In this document: positions 54,204 through 62,774 of the stretch, piece after piece
Numbering within the stretch: position 1 is the first letter of the stretch
How the letters are laid out: each line of letters starts with the position of its first letter
NCBI GenBank assembly: GCA_001942185.1
Contig: MKJV01000065.1
Location: 1 to 64,000 of the forward strand
Direction of reading: 5' to 3'
DNA length: 64,000 nt
Source of the DNA: Pseudonocardia sp. CNS-004
GTDB lineage: Bacteria; Actinomycetota; Actinomycetes; Mycobacteriales; Pseudonocardiaceae
The notes under the pieces: model-generated
What the model was told of the DNA's origin: nothing
The model's input: only the letters and a program-made list of their open reading frames with translations
The model's database searches: none
Made by a program: the position numbers and the translations under genes

Positions 54204-55520
54204 GTGACCAGGCAAGGAGCAGCCGAGGACGAGGTCGTCGAGCTGACGTCGGAGCTCATCCGCATCGACACGACGAACACGGGCGATCTCGAGACGACGA
54301 CGGGGGAGCGGGAGGCTGCCGAGTACGTGGCGGGCCGGCTCACCGAGGTCGGGTACGAGGTGGAGGTGCTCGAGTCGGGGGCGCCGGGGCGGTCCAACGT
54401 GTTCTGCCGGTTGGAGGGGGCCGATCCGTCGCGCGGGGCGTTGCTCGTGCACGGGCATCTGGACGTGGTGCCGGCCGATCCGTCGGAGTGGTCGGTGCAC
54501 CCGTTCTCCGGGGCGGTGCAGGACGGCTACGTGTGGGGCCGGGGCGCAGTCGACATGAAGGACATGGTCGGGATGACGTTGGCCGTCGCCCGGCAGTTCA
54601 AGCGGGACGGGGTGGTGCCGCCGCGGGACATCGTGTTCGCGTTCGTCGCCGACGAGGAGGCGGGCGGGTCGTACGGGGCGCAGTGGCTGGTCAAGCACCG
54701 GCCCGACCTGTTCGAGGGGTGCACGGAGGCGGTCGGGGAGGTGGGCGGGTTCTCGCTCACCTTCGGTGAGGACCAGCGGGTCTACCTCATCGAGGCCGCC
54801 GAGAAGGGGATCGCGTGGATGCGGCTGCGGGCCCGCGGCCGGCCGGGGCACGGGTCGATGCTGCATGACGACAACGCCGTGACGCACGTGGCCGAGGCGG
54901 TCGCGCGGCTGGGGAACCACACGTTCCCGCTGGTGCTCACCGACACCGTGCGGGCGTTCCTCGAGCAGATGTCGGAGCTGACGGGGCTGGAGTTCCCCGA
55001 GGACGACCTGGAGGGGTCGATCGCGAAGCTCGGGCCGCTGTCGAAGATCGTCGGTGCGACGATCCGGGACACCGCGAACCCGACGATGCTCTCCGCCGGC
55101 TACAAGGCCAACGTCATCCCGTCCACGGCCGAGGCGGTGGTGGACTGCCGGGTGCTGCCGGGGCGGGAGGAGGCGTTCCTGCGGGAGGTCGACGAGCTGC
55201 TCGGGCCGGACGTCACACGCGAGTGGGTGCAGAACCTGCGGGCCGTCGAGACGCCGTTCGAGGGCGCGCTCACCGACGCGATGGCGGCCGCGCTGCGGGA
55301 GGAGGACCCGGGCGCGAAGACCGTGCCGTACATGCTGTCCGGTGGCACCGACGCCAAGTCGTTCGCCGACCTGGGCATGCAGTGCTACGGGTTCGCCCCG
55401 CTGCGGCTGCCACCCGACCTGGACTTCGCCTCGCTCTTCCACGGCATCGACGAGCGGGTGCCGGTGGACGCGCTGAGGTTCGGCACCCGGGTGCTCGACC
55501 GGTTCCTGAGGAGCTGCTGA
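54204..55520 (+). CDS. M20 family metallopeptidase/amidohydrolase
   Basis: An intact 438-residue zinc hydrolase of the M20 (ArgE/DapE/CPG2) family. Metal ligands are in LLVHGHLDVVPAD (His, Asp nearby), WGRGAVDMKDMVG (bridging Asp), VADEEAGGSYG (general base Glu and metal Glu) and, at the end, SGGTDAKSFADLGMQCYGF (His position replaced in context; FHGIDERVP supplies His). GTG at 54204 follows GGAAGATCGGC. Cleaves peptides, acylated amino acids or carbamoyl groups; the actinobacterial orthologue next to tRNA and uppP-region genes is of unknown substrate. First gene of the core block; SDR follows directly. Confidence 0.87.
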   Translation: MTRQGAAEDEVVELTSELIRIDTTNTGDLETTTGEREAAEYVAGRLTEVGYEVEVLESGAPGRSNVFCRLEGADPSRGALLVHGHLDVVPADPSEWSVHPFSGAVQDGYVWGRGAVDMKDMVGMTLAVARQFKRDGVVPPRDIVFAFVADEEAGGSYGAQWLVKHRPDLFEGCTEAVGEVGGFSLTFGEDQRVYLIEAAEKGIAWMRLRARGRPGHGSMLHDDNAVTHVAEAVARLGNHTFPLVLTDTVRAFLEQMSELTGLEFPEDDLEGSIAKLGPLSKIVGATIRDTANPTMLSAGYKANVIPSTAEAVVDCRVLPGREEAFLREVDELLGPDVTREWVQNLRAVETPFEGALTDAMAAALREEDPGAKTVPYMLSGGTDAKSFADLGMQCYGFAPLRLPPDLDFASLFHGIDERVPVDALRFGTRVLDRFLRSC

Positions 55521-55521
55521 C

Positions 55522-56292
55522 ATGGACCTCGCGGGTAAGGGGGCCCTGGTCACGGGCGGTGCGTCGGGCATCGGGGCGGCCGCGGTCCGGCGGCTCGCGG
55601 CGGCCGGGGCGCGGGTCGCCGTTGCCGACCGGGACGAGGCGGCCGCCCGGTCGCTCGCCGACGGGGTGGGCGGCATCGCGCTCGCCGGCGACGTCTCGGA
55701 CCCGGAGCGCATGACCGCTCACGTCGCCGCTGCCGAGGACGCGTTCGGCCGGCTGGACGTCGTGCTGCTCAACGCCGGGGTGACGGCCGGTCAGTCCGGG
55801 GTTCAGGACCTCGACGTGGCCGGCTACCGGCGGATCGTCGGGGTGAACGTCGATCACGTGGTGTTCGGGCTGACGGCCGCCGTACCCGCGCTGCGCCGCG
55901 CGGGAGGCGGGCGGGTGGTCGCCACCGCATCGCTGGCCGGGCTCGTGCCGATGCCCGGCGACGCGCTGTACACGATGACCAAGCACGCGGTCGTGGGGTA
56001 CGTGCGGGCGGCGGCGCCCGTGCTCGCGGCCGACGGGATCCGCGTGAACGCCGTGTGCCCCGGCTTCGCCGACACCCCGCTGATCGCGAACGCGAAGCCG
56101 CGGTTCGGCGACTTCCCGCTGCTCACGGCGGAGGAGGTCGCCGACGCCATCGAGGCGGTCCTGGAGCGGGGTGAACCGGGGGAGTGCTGGTTCGTGCAGC
56201 CCGGCCGCGCCCCGGCGCCGTACGGCTTCCGCGGCGCGCCCGGCCCGGCGGGCAGCCCGCGCCCCCCTGAGGTGTCTTGGGCGGACCACTGA
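55522..56292 (+). CDS. Short-chain dehydrogenase/reductase
   Basis: An intact 256-residue classical SDR. Cofactor loop VTGGASGIGAAAV at residues 9-21, LLNAGVTAG (NAG), catalytic Ser in VATASLAGLVPMP, and Tyr/Lys in LYTMTKHAVVG. The Asp after beta-2 (VAVADRDEAAA) points to NAD rather than NADP. Starts one base after the M20 stop, so co-transcribed with it. Substrate unknown. Confidence 0.9.
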   Translation: MDLAGKGALVTGGASGIGAAAVRRLAAAGARVAVADRDEAAARSLADGVGGIALAGDVSDPERMTAHVAAAEDAFGRLDVVLLNAGVTAGQSGVQDLDVAGYRRIVGVNVDHVVFGLTAAVPALRRAGGGRVVATASLAGLVPMPGDALYTMTKHAVVGYVRAAAPVLAADGIRVNAVCPGFADTPLIANAKPRFGDFPLLTAEEVADAIEAVLERGEPGECWFVQPGRAPAPYGFRGAPGPAGSPRPPEVSWADH

Positions 56293-56305
56293 CGCCTCCG
56301 CGTGA

Positions 56306-56371
56306 CCGCACACCTCGGGTGGGGACGGCACACATCGCGGGGCGCGTGTGCGGTCCACATCCGATGTGTGC
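56306..56371. repeat. Interleaved inverted repeats between convergent genes
   Basis: GCACACATC (56328-56336) is inversely repeated by GATGTGTGC (56363-56371), and CCGCACAC (56306-56313) by GTGTGCGG (56346-56353). The motif GTGTGCGGT occurs twice. The two pairs are interleaved, so alternative hairpins can form. Located between convergent SDR and aldo/keto reductase genes; a bidirectional terminator is the simplest explanation, though there is no T-tract. Confidence 0.45.
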
Positions 56372-56391
56372 GGTGTGCCCTGGCCGGAGGG

Positions 56392-57258
56392 TCAGCTTCC
56401 GATCGCGTCCAGTTCCGCTTGCGCGTCCGGCGGGAGGTCGAGGGCTGCGCTCGCCACGTTCTCGCGCAGGTGCGCTACCGACGACGTGCCGGGGATCAGC
56501 AGGATGTTCTCCGACCGCTGCAGGAGCCAGGCGAGCGCGACGGCCATCGGCGTCGCGTCGAGCCGCTTCGCGACGGCGTCCAGCGCCTCCGACTGGAGCG
56601 GCGAGAACCCGCCCAGCGGGAAGTACGGCACGAACGCGATCCCCTGCTGCGCGGTGAGGTCGACGAGCGCGTCGTCGTCGCGGCGGGCGATGTTGTAGAG
56701 GTTCTGCACGCACACGACGGGCGCGATGCCCTGCGCCTCGGCCAGCTGCTCGGCGGTGACGGTGCTGAGCCCGAGGTGGCGGATCAGGCCCTGCTGCCGC
56801 AGCTCGGCGAGCGCCTCGAACTGTTCCGCGATCGAGCCCGGCTCGGGGGTGTCGAAGCCGCCGACGCGCAGGTTCACCACGTCCAGCACGTCGAGCTTCA
56901 GGTTCCGCAGGTTGTCGTGGACCTGTTCGCGCAGCTCGGCAGGTGTGCGGGCGTGCGGCCAGCCGCCGTTCTCGTCGCGGCGGGCGCCCACCTTCGTGAC
57001 GATGTGCAGGTCGTCCGCGTAGGGGAAGAGGGCCTCGCGGATGATGTCGTTCGTGACGTGCGGGCCGTAGAAGTCGGCCGTGTCGATGTGGTTGATCCCG
57101 AGGTCGATGGCCGCGCGGAGCACGGCGACGGCGGCGTCGCGGTCTGCCGGCGGCCCGAAGACGCCGGGGCCGGCGAGCTGCATGGCGCCGTACCCGACGC
57201 GGGTGAGGTCGATGTCGCCGATGCGGAAGCGGCCGCCGGCGAGATCGTGGAGTGCCAT
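56392..57258 (-). CDS. Aldo/keto reductase
   Basis: An intact 288-residue (alpha/beta)8 NADPH-dependent oxidoreductase. INHIDTADFYGPHVTND has the catalytic Asp and Tyr, HIVTKVGARRD the Lys. The usual catalytic His (LxxLH) is replaced: the segment reads LDVVNLRVGG, which is common in this actinobacterial subgroup. PVVCVQNLYNI and LLIPGTSSVAHLREN (cofactor phosphate site) complete the fold. ATG 57258. Divergent from the XRE regulator, which may control it. Confidence 0.87.
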   Translation of the reverse strand: MALHDLAGGRFRIGDIDLTRVGYGAMQLAGPGVFGPPADRDAAVAVLRAAIDLGINHIDTADFYGPHVTNDIIREALFPYADDLHIVTKVGARRDENGGWPHARTPAELREQVHDNLRNLKLDVLDVVNLRVGGFDTPEPGSIAEQFEALAELRQQGLIRHLGLSTVTAEQLAEAQGIAPVVCVQNLYNIARRDDDALVDLTAQQGIAFVPYFPLGGFSPLQSEALDAVAKRLDATPMAVALAWLLQRSENILLIPGTSSVAHLRENVASAALDLPPDAQAELDAIGS

Positions 57259-57359
57259 GACCCGAGTGTTCGTCGGGTCCGGGGATCGTGGGGACTCCCC
57301 GTTCACCCTGGGACCGCCAGGACCAGGATCGGCCGCCGGACCGGGCCTACGATGAGGCC

Positions 57360-58193
57360 GTGACCAGGTCCAACGCGCTCGGCGAGTACCTGCGGGCGCG
57401 GCGCGAGCTCATGAACCCCGCGGACGTGGGGCTGCGGGTGGCCGGGGTGCGGCGCACGCCGGGCCTGCGCCGCGAGGAGGTCGCGACCCTCGCCGGGATC
57501 AGCGCCGACTACTACCTGCGGCTCGAGCAGGGGCGTGACCGGAACCCGTCACCGCAGGTGCTCGAGGCGCTGGCCCGCGTGTTCGCGCTCGACGCCACGG
57601 CCACCGAGTACCTGCTGAGCCTCTCCACCGCCCGGCCGAGGAGGCGGCCGCGTCGCGAGGTCGTACCGGTGGGCGTCCGCCTGCTGCTCGACGTGATCGG
57701 GCTGCCGGCGTTCGTCGAGAGCCGGATGTTCGACGTGCTCGCGGCGAACGAGCTCGCGACGGCGCTGTCGCCGAGGATCCGGCCGGGGGAGAACCGGCTG
57801 CGGTCGATGATCCTCGACGCGGACGAGCAGGATCTGCATCCCGACTGGGAGCGGTTCATCGGTGGCATGGTCGCGGCGTTCCGCACGTCGCTCGGCACCG
57901 ACGTCGACGACCCGCGGCTCGCGCAGCTGGTGGGCGAGCTGTCACTGGCGAGCGAGCTGTTCCGGCGGCTGTGGGCGCGCCATGACGTCAAGCCGCTCGC
58001 GGGCGGGCTGACGCGGATGCGGCATCCGGAGGTCGGGATGCTGGAGCTGCGCCGCGAGAAGCTCCCGATCGCCGACTCCGGCGGGCAGCTGCTGGTGATC
58101 TACCACGCGGAGCGGGGTTCGGAGACCGCAAGGTCGCTCGCGCTGCTCGGGTCGCCGGTTTCGGAGCCGCTGCGGATGTCCTCGCCGCGATGA
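57360..58193 (+). CDS. XRE-family regulator with MmyB-like ligand domain
   Basis: An intact 277-residue regulator. GEYLRARRELMNPADVGL and TPGLRREEVATLAGISADYYLRLEQGRDRNPS form the N-terminal HTH; the C-terminal part (PAFVESRMFDVLAANELATALSP, in parts) is the MmyB-like PAS-type ligand-binding domain, which in homologues binds a fatty acid. GTG at 57360. Divergent from the aldo/keto reductase by about 100 bases; this pairing of an MmyB-type regulator with a short-chain or aldo/keto reductase is common in actinomycetes. Confidence 0.88.
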   Translation: MTRSNALGEYLRARRELMNPADVGLRVAGVRRTPGLRREEVATLAGISADYYLRLEQGRDRNPSPQVLEALARVFALDATATEYLLSLSTARPRRRPRREVVPVGVRLLLDVIGLPAFVESRMFDVLAANELATALSPRIRPGENRLRSMILDADEQDLHPDWERFIGGMVAAFRTSLGTDVDDPRLAQLVGELSLASELFRRLWARHDVKPLAGGLTRMRHPEVGMLELRREKLPIADSGGQLLVIYHAERGSETARSLALLGSPVSEPLRMSSPR

Positions 58194-58197
58194 GGCG

Positions 58198-58437
58198 TCA
58201 GACGGAGAGCTCCGGCAGCATTCTCGAGCTGCGCCGACGGCGCAGCACCACCTTGCGGACCCCGCCCGGGTAGAGCCGTACCCGGGACAACTCCCAGCCG
58301 CCGAACTCGGCCTGGATCGCCAGTCGTACCGCCGCGGTCATCCGGGACACGTCACCCGGGAGCTGGACCGGGCGGTACTCCCAGTCCCCGTCGGCAGAAT
58401 CCCCCTCGACCGTGCCGGTCGGGCTGCTCCGCGCCAC
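58198..58437 (-). CDS. DUF5703 family protein
   Basis: 79 residues: after an acidic start, DWEYRPVQLPGDVSRMTAAVRLAIQAEFGGWELSRVRLYPGG and a basic KVVLRRRRS tail (quoted as separate blocks WEYRPVQLP, AEFGGWELSRVRLY, GGVRKVVLRRR). Matches the small actinobacterial DUF5703 family, function unknown, commonly near the uppP-histidine phosphatase block. GTG 58437 has AAGGGAGGTGAGCC upstream; an ATG near 58479 would lengthen it slightly. Confidence 0.75.
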   Translation of the reverse strand: MARSSPTGTVEGDSADGDWEYRPVQLPGDVSRMTAAVRLAIQAEFGGWELSRVRLYPGGVRKVVLRRRRSSRMLPELSV

Positions 58438-58556
58438 CGGCTCACCTCCCTTGCACTGGCTGCCATCTGACGTCGCCATCTGACGTCGTGGTGAACGCCG
58501 GGTGGAATGCCCACACCATAGGCGCGGCCGGACGGCCGTGCCACCGCCGCGGAACC

Positions 58557-59501
58557 TCAGACGGGGTCGCTGACGTCGTCCAGCGCGGCGCGGATCTCCG
58601 CGGGGAGGACGAGCGGATCGGCGGCCATCGAGGCCGTGAGCTGGGCCGCGTCGCGGGCGCCGACGATCGCGGAGCTCACGCCGGGCTGGTCGCGCACCCA
58701 TGCCAGCGCGACCGACAGCGGCGAGGTGCCGAGCCCGTCGGCGGCGGTGAGCACGGCGTGGACGATCCGGCCGGAGCGCTCGGTGCGGCGCGCCTCGACG
58801 TACGGGGCGAGGTCGGGGGAGGCGGCCCGGGAGTCGGCGGGGGTGCCGTCGACGTACTTGCCGGTGAGGACGCCCCGCCCGAGTGGCGCCCACGCGAGCA
58901 CCCCGACCTGCTGGTAGAGGGCGGCGGGCAGCAGTTCGGTCTCGGGGTCACGGCACAGCAGCGAGTACTCGACCTGCGCCGACACCGGCACCGTGAGGCC
59001 GCCGAGGACCCGTCCGCGCTCGACCATCGTGGCGAGCTGCCAGCCGGTGGGGCCGACCAGCCCGGCGTAGCGGGCCCGGCCGGAGCAGATCGCGACCTGC
59101 ACGGCCGAGAGCGTCTCCTCGACGGGGACGAGCGGGTCGAACCCGGGCAGCTGCCAGAGGTCGAGGTGGTCGGTGCCGAGCCGGTCCAGTACGGCGTCGA
59201 GCCCGGCGAGCAGGGCCCCGCGGGCGGCGCCGTCGCCCAGCGGCCCGCCCGGCACCCCGCCGCGCCCGGCGAGGATCACGTCCTCCCGCCGGACGCTCGT
59301 GGCGAGCACCTCACCGAGCATGTCCTGCGCGGCGCCGTCGCCGTAGCTCTCGGCGGTCTCGACCAGCGTGCCGCCTGCGTCGACGAACGCCGTGAGCTGC
59401 TCGGTGGCGTCGTCGATGTCGGTGCCTGCGGCCCAGCTCATCGTGCCGAGCCCGATCTGCGAGACCTCCAGTCCGCTCCCCCCGATCCGTCGCCGTCGCA
59501 C
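58557..59501 (-). CDS. Aldo/keto reductase-like protein with degenerate active site
   Basis: An intact 314-residue AKR-fold protein. The N-terminal [17 protein letters not shown] and the C-terminal [12 protein letters not shown] are typical of the fold. The catalytic tetrad is altered: the Asp-x-x-x-x-Tyr segment reads [11 protein letters not shown] (Glu for Asp), the Lys segment reads [10 protein letters not shown] (no Lys) and the His segment reads [11 protein letters not shown] (Pro for His). Only the Tyr remains. It may be a pseudoenzyme or have another role. Divergent from uppP, which starts 49 bases away. Confidence 0.8.
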   Translation of the reverse strand: MRRRRIGGSGLEVSQIGLGTMSWAAGTDIDDATEQLTAFVDAGGTLVETAESYGDGAAQDMLGEVLATSVRREDVILAGRGGVPGGPLGDGAARGALLAGLDAVLDRLGTDHLDLWQLPGFDPLVPVEETLSAVQVAICSGRARYAGLVGPTGWQLATMVERGRVLGGLTVPVSAQVEYSLLCRDPETELLPAALYQQVGVLAWAPLGRGVLTGKYVDGTPADSRAASPDLAPYVEARRTERSGRIVHAVLTAADGLGTSPLSVALAWVRDQPGVSSAIVGARDAAQLTASMAADPLVLPAEIRAALDDVSDPV

Positions 59502-59550
59502 ACCGGAAGCCTATGTCGGGCCGGCCGGGGCCCCTCGGTACGGTCCCGCC

Positions 59551-60372
59551 GTGACGTGGCTGGAAGTGATCGTTCTCGGGATCGTGCAGGGGCTGACGGA
59601 GTTCCTCCCGATCTCCTCATCAGCGCATCTGCGGATCGTGTCCGAGGTGTTCTTCGGGCGGGATGCGGGTGCGGCGTTCACCGCGGTCACGCAGCTCGGC
59701 ACGGAGGCCGCCGTGCTCGTCTACTTCGCACGTGACATCGGCCACCTGTTCATGACGTGGGTGCGCGGCTTCCGGTCCGCCGCCGTCCGCGCCACCCCGG
59801 ACTACCGGATCGCCTGGCTGGTGATCATCGGCACGATCCCGATCGGCCTGCTCGGCGTGCTGTTCGAGGACCAGATCCAGACCGCCGCCCGCAACCTGTG
59901 GCTCATCGCCACCACGCTCGTGGTGTTCGGTCTGCTGCTGGGGCTGGCCGAGCGGATCGGCCGGCAGCGGCTCGTGCTGCAGCAGATGAAGATCGCCGAC
60001 GGCATCCTGCTCGGCTTCGCACAGGCGATGGCGCTCATCCCAGGGGTTTCGCGGTCCGGTGGCACGATCACCGCGGGCCTCTTCCTCGGCTTCACCCGCC
60101 CCGCGGCCGTGCGGTACTCGTTCCTGCTGGCCATCCCGGCCGTGGTGGCGTCGGGGATCTTCCAGATCCCGGACGTGTTCGCGGGCGACGGACCGACCGG
60201 GCCGCAGATGCTGGTGGCCACGGTGATCGCGTTCGCGATCGGCTTCGCGACGATCGCATGGCTGCTGCGCTACGTCGAGCGGCACAGCGTCTACCTGTTC
60301 GTCTGGTACCGGGTGGCACTGGGCGCTGTGCTGTTCGTGGCGCTGGGCGCCGGCTGGCTCAGCGCCGTCTGA
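59551..60372 (+). CDS. uppP: Undecaprenyl-diphosphate phosphatase
   Basis: An intact 273-residue integral membrane phosphatase (BacA/UppP) that recycles the undecaprenyl carrier for cell wall synthesis. Motif 1 is [14 protein letters not shown] (residues 15-28), motif 2 is [11 protein letters not shown] (near 164), and about eight membrane helices are present. GTG at 59551. It begins the actinobacterial block uppP - histidine phosphatase - DUF3090 - SCO1664-like. Confidence 0.93.
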   Translation: MTWLEVIVLGIVQGLTEFLPISSSAHLRIVSEVFFGRDAGAAFTAVTQLGTEAAVLVYFARDIGHLFMTWVRGFRSAAVRATPDYRIAWLVIIGTIPIGLLGVLFEDQIQTAARNLWLIATTLVVFGLLLGLAERIGRQRLVLQQMKIADGILLGFAQAMALIPGVSRSGGTITAGLFLGFTRPAAVRYSFLLAIPAVVASGIFQIPDVFAGDGPTGPQMLVATVIAFAIGFATIAWLLRYVERHSVYLFVWYRVALGAVLFVALGAGWLSAV

Positions 60373-60435
60373 TCGCCGAGCCTCTGATCGGCGGGGCGGA
60401 TCGCCGCCGCTCGACCACACGTACGCTGGGCGCTC

Positions 60436-61143
60436 GTGACCACGCTCATCCTGCTCCGCCACGGCCGGTCGGCCGCCAACGCGTCCGGCGTGCTCGCCGG
60501 GCGCAGCCCGGGGGTCGAGCTGGACGACACCGGCCGCGCGCAGGCCGAGAAGCTGGTCGACCGGCTGGCAGGCGTGCCGATCGCGGCGATCGTCAGCTCC
60601 CCGATGCTGCGCTGCGAGCAGACCGTGGAGCCGCTCGCGCAGGCACGGGGACTCGTGCCGGGCACGGAGCCGGAGCTCGCGGAGGTCGACTACGGCAGCT
60701 GGACGGGCCGGGAGCTGAAGACGCTGGTCAAGGAGTCGCTCTGGAAAGTGGTGCAGGCCCACCCGTCGGCCGCCGTGTTCCCGGACGGTGAAGGGCTGGC
60801 CGGGATGCAGGCGCGGGCGGTCGCCGCGGTGCGCCGGCACGGAGCCCGGATCGCGGCCGAGCACGGCCCCGACGCGGTGTGGCTGGCCTGCAGCCACGGA
60901 GACGTGATCAAGTCGGTGCTCGCCGACGCGTTGGCCACCCACCTGGACAACTTCCAGCGCATCGTCGTGGACCCCGGGTCGATCAGCGTCGTGCACTACA
61001 CCGAGACCCGCCCGTTCGTGGCGCGGGTGAACGACCTGGGCGGCGACGTGGCCGGCCTGATCCCGCCCTCGCCGAAACGCAGGCGACGCAAGGCCCCCGC
61101 ACGCAGCTCGGACGCCGTCGTGGGCGGCGACACCGGCGCTTAA
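60436..61143 (+). CDS. Histidine phosphatase family protein (MSMEG_4193-like)
   Basis: An intact 235-residue phosphoglycerate-mutase-like phosphatase. The catalytic His is in LILLRHGRSAAN (RHG at residues 8-10), EVDYGSWTGRELK and WLACSHGDVIKSVLAD supply the remaining active-site residues. The actinobacterial version in this exact position has an unknown substrate. A basic tail (PKRRRRKAP) ends the protein. GTG start at 60436, 63 bases after uppP. Confidence 0.9.
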   Translation: MTTLILLRHGRSAANASGVLAGRSPGVELDDTGRAQAEKLVDRLAGVPIAAIVSSPMLRCEQTVEPLAQARGLVPGTEPELAEVDYGSWTGRELKTLVKESLWKVVQAHPSAAVFPDGEGLAGMQARAVAAVRRHGARIAAEHGPDAVWLACSHGDVIKSVLADALATHLDNFQRIVVDPGSISVVHYTETRPFVARVNDLGGDVAGLIPPSPKRRRRKAPARSSDAVVGGDTGA

Positions 61144-61193
61144 CCTGCATGGGCGTGCCGTCCGAGCCGGAGCGGTCTACCCTCGACGTCGCC

Positions 61194-61766
61194 ATGTCAC
61201 GCGTCATCCACGTCTTCCGCCAGCCCGAGCGCTTCGTCGCGGGCACCGTCGGCGAGCCCGGCGACCGCTCGTTCTACCTCCAGGCGATCCAGGAGGCGCG
61301 CACGGTGAGCGTACTGCTGGAGAAACAGCAGGTATCGGTGCTCGCCGACCGTATCGGCGCATTGCTGCAGGAGGTGGCCCGCCGGTTCGGTTCCGACGAC
61401 GACCCGTCCGACGAGGAACCCGGCACCGACCTCGACCCGCTCGCGGTGCCGCTCGAGGAGGAGTTCCGCGTCGGCACGATGGGCCTCGGCTGGGATGCCG
61501 AGTCCCGCTCGATCGTGGTGGAGCTGCTCGCCGTCACCGAGGAGGAGGTCGACGAGTCGGTCGTCCTCGACGACACGGAGGAGGGCCCCGACGCCCTGCG
61601 CGTGTTCCTCTCCCCGCTGCAGGCGCGGGCATTCGCCGACCGCGCCGAGCGGGTGGTCTCCGCGGGCCGCCCGCCGTGCCCGCTGTGCGCCGAGCCGCTC
61701 GACCCGGAGGGTCACGTCTGCGTGCGGCTCAACGGGTACCACCAACGGTCCCCGGTCGAAGACTGA
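61194..61766 (+). CDS. DUF3090 family protein
   Basis: An intact 190-residue protein, MSRVIHVFRQPERFVAGTVG start, YLQAIQEARTVSVLLEKQQV, and at the end PPCPLCAEPLDPEGHVC, a CxxC-x8-HxC probable zinc site, then NGYHQ. Conserved in actinobacteria between the histidine phosphatase and the SCO1664-like gene; its role is unknown. I prefer ATG 61194, where family conservation starts; ATG 61149 is possible. Confidence 0.9.
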   Translation: MSRVIHVFRQPERFVAGTVGEPGDRSFYLQAIQEARTVSVLLEKQQVSVLADRIGALLQEVARRFGSDDDPSDEEPGTDLDPLAVPLEEEFRVGTMGLGWDAESRSIVVELLAVTEEEVDESVVLDDTEEGPDALRVFLSPLQARAFADRAERVVSAGRPPCPLCAEPLDPEGHVCVRLNGYHQRSPVED

Positions 61767-61776
61767 CACGAGACCG

Positions 61777-62570
61777 GTGGACCCCCGTGACCCGGCCGTG
61801 CCGGGACTGCTGCAGCACGGCCGCATAGAGATCACCGGACGCCTGGTCGACGCGTCCAACGCCACCCTCTTCGGCAACATCACGCTCGACGGGCTGGCCG
61901 CCGAGTGCGTGTACAAGCCGGTGCGCGGCGAGCGGCCGCTCTGGGACTTCCCGGACGGCACGCTCGCCGGGCGGGAGGTCGCCGCCACCTCGTGTCCGAG
62001 GCGGGCGGGTTCCAGGTCGTGCCGCCCACGGTGCTGCGCGACGGCCCGTTCGGGCCGGGCATGGTGCAGATCTGGGTCGACACCGACGAGCACCGCGAGC
62101 TCGTGGACGTCTGTAGCCCCAAGGACGTGCCCCCGGGCTGGATCGGGGTGCTGCGGGCTCGCGGCGACCGCGGCGAGCCCGCCGTGCTCGTGCACGCCGA
62201 CACCCCCGAGCTGCAGGCGATGGCCGCGTTCGACGTCGTCGCCAACAACGCCGACCGCAAGGGTGGGCACGTGCTCGCCGGGGTCGACGGCAACGTCTAC
62301 GGCGTGGACCACGGCCTGTGCCTGCACACCGACGAGAAGCTGCGCACGGTGCTGTGGGGCTGGGTCGGCAAGCCGCTGCCGCGGCCGGTGGTGGAGATGC
62401 TGGAGCGGCTGCGCGGTGAGCTGGGTGGAGCGCTGTCCGAGGCGCTGTCCGAGCACATCACGCGGCGCGAGCTGCGCACGCTCGTGCGGCGGGTGGAGCA
62501 CCTGCTCGACGAGTCCTGCTACCCCGAGCCGTCGGGCTACGGGCCGGCGATCCCCTGGCCGGCTTTCTGA
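61777..62570 (+). CDS. SCO1664 family protein (one frameshift)
   Basis: About 264 residues when repaired. LLQHGRIEITGRLVDASNATLFG and CVYKPVRGERPLWDFPDGTLAGRE lead; near 61990 one C is lost and the next frame reads LVSEAGGFQVVPPTVLRDGPFGPGM, FDVVANNADRKGGHVL and VYGVDHGLCLH. The NNADRKGGH...DH segments look like a kinase-like (PI3/4-kinase-fold, HipA-like) catalytic site. The family is an actinobacterial one of unknown role that ordinarily sits right before mshC; here mshC is not seen in the window. Confidence 0.83.
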
Positions 62571-62774
62571 CCCTTGCCCGGCGGGCTCCGATGCGGTTTC
62601 TCGGCAGGCCGCCGAACGGCCGAACTTGGAATCACAGGGACCCACAATCGGCTCCGTGTGTTCGTAACAACTCTGTGAGAAGTCACGACCACAACCGGTG
62701 ATGGGAGTCGGGGGCTGCGCCGGTAGCGGTCGTCGGGCGCTGTCCGGGTGCGAGACTGCCGTCGAGGGGGTCCG

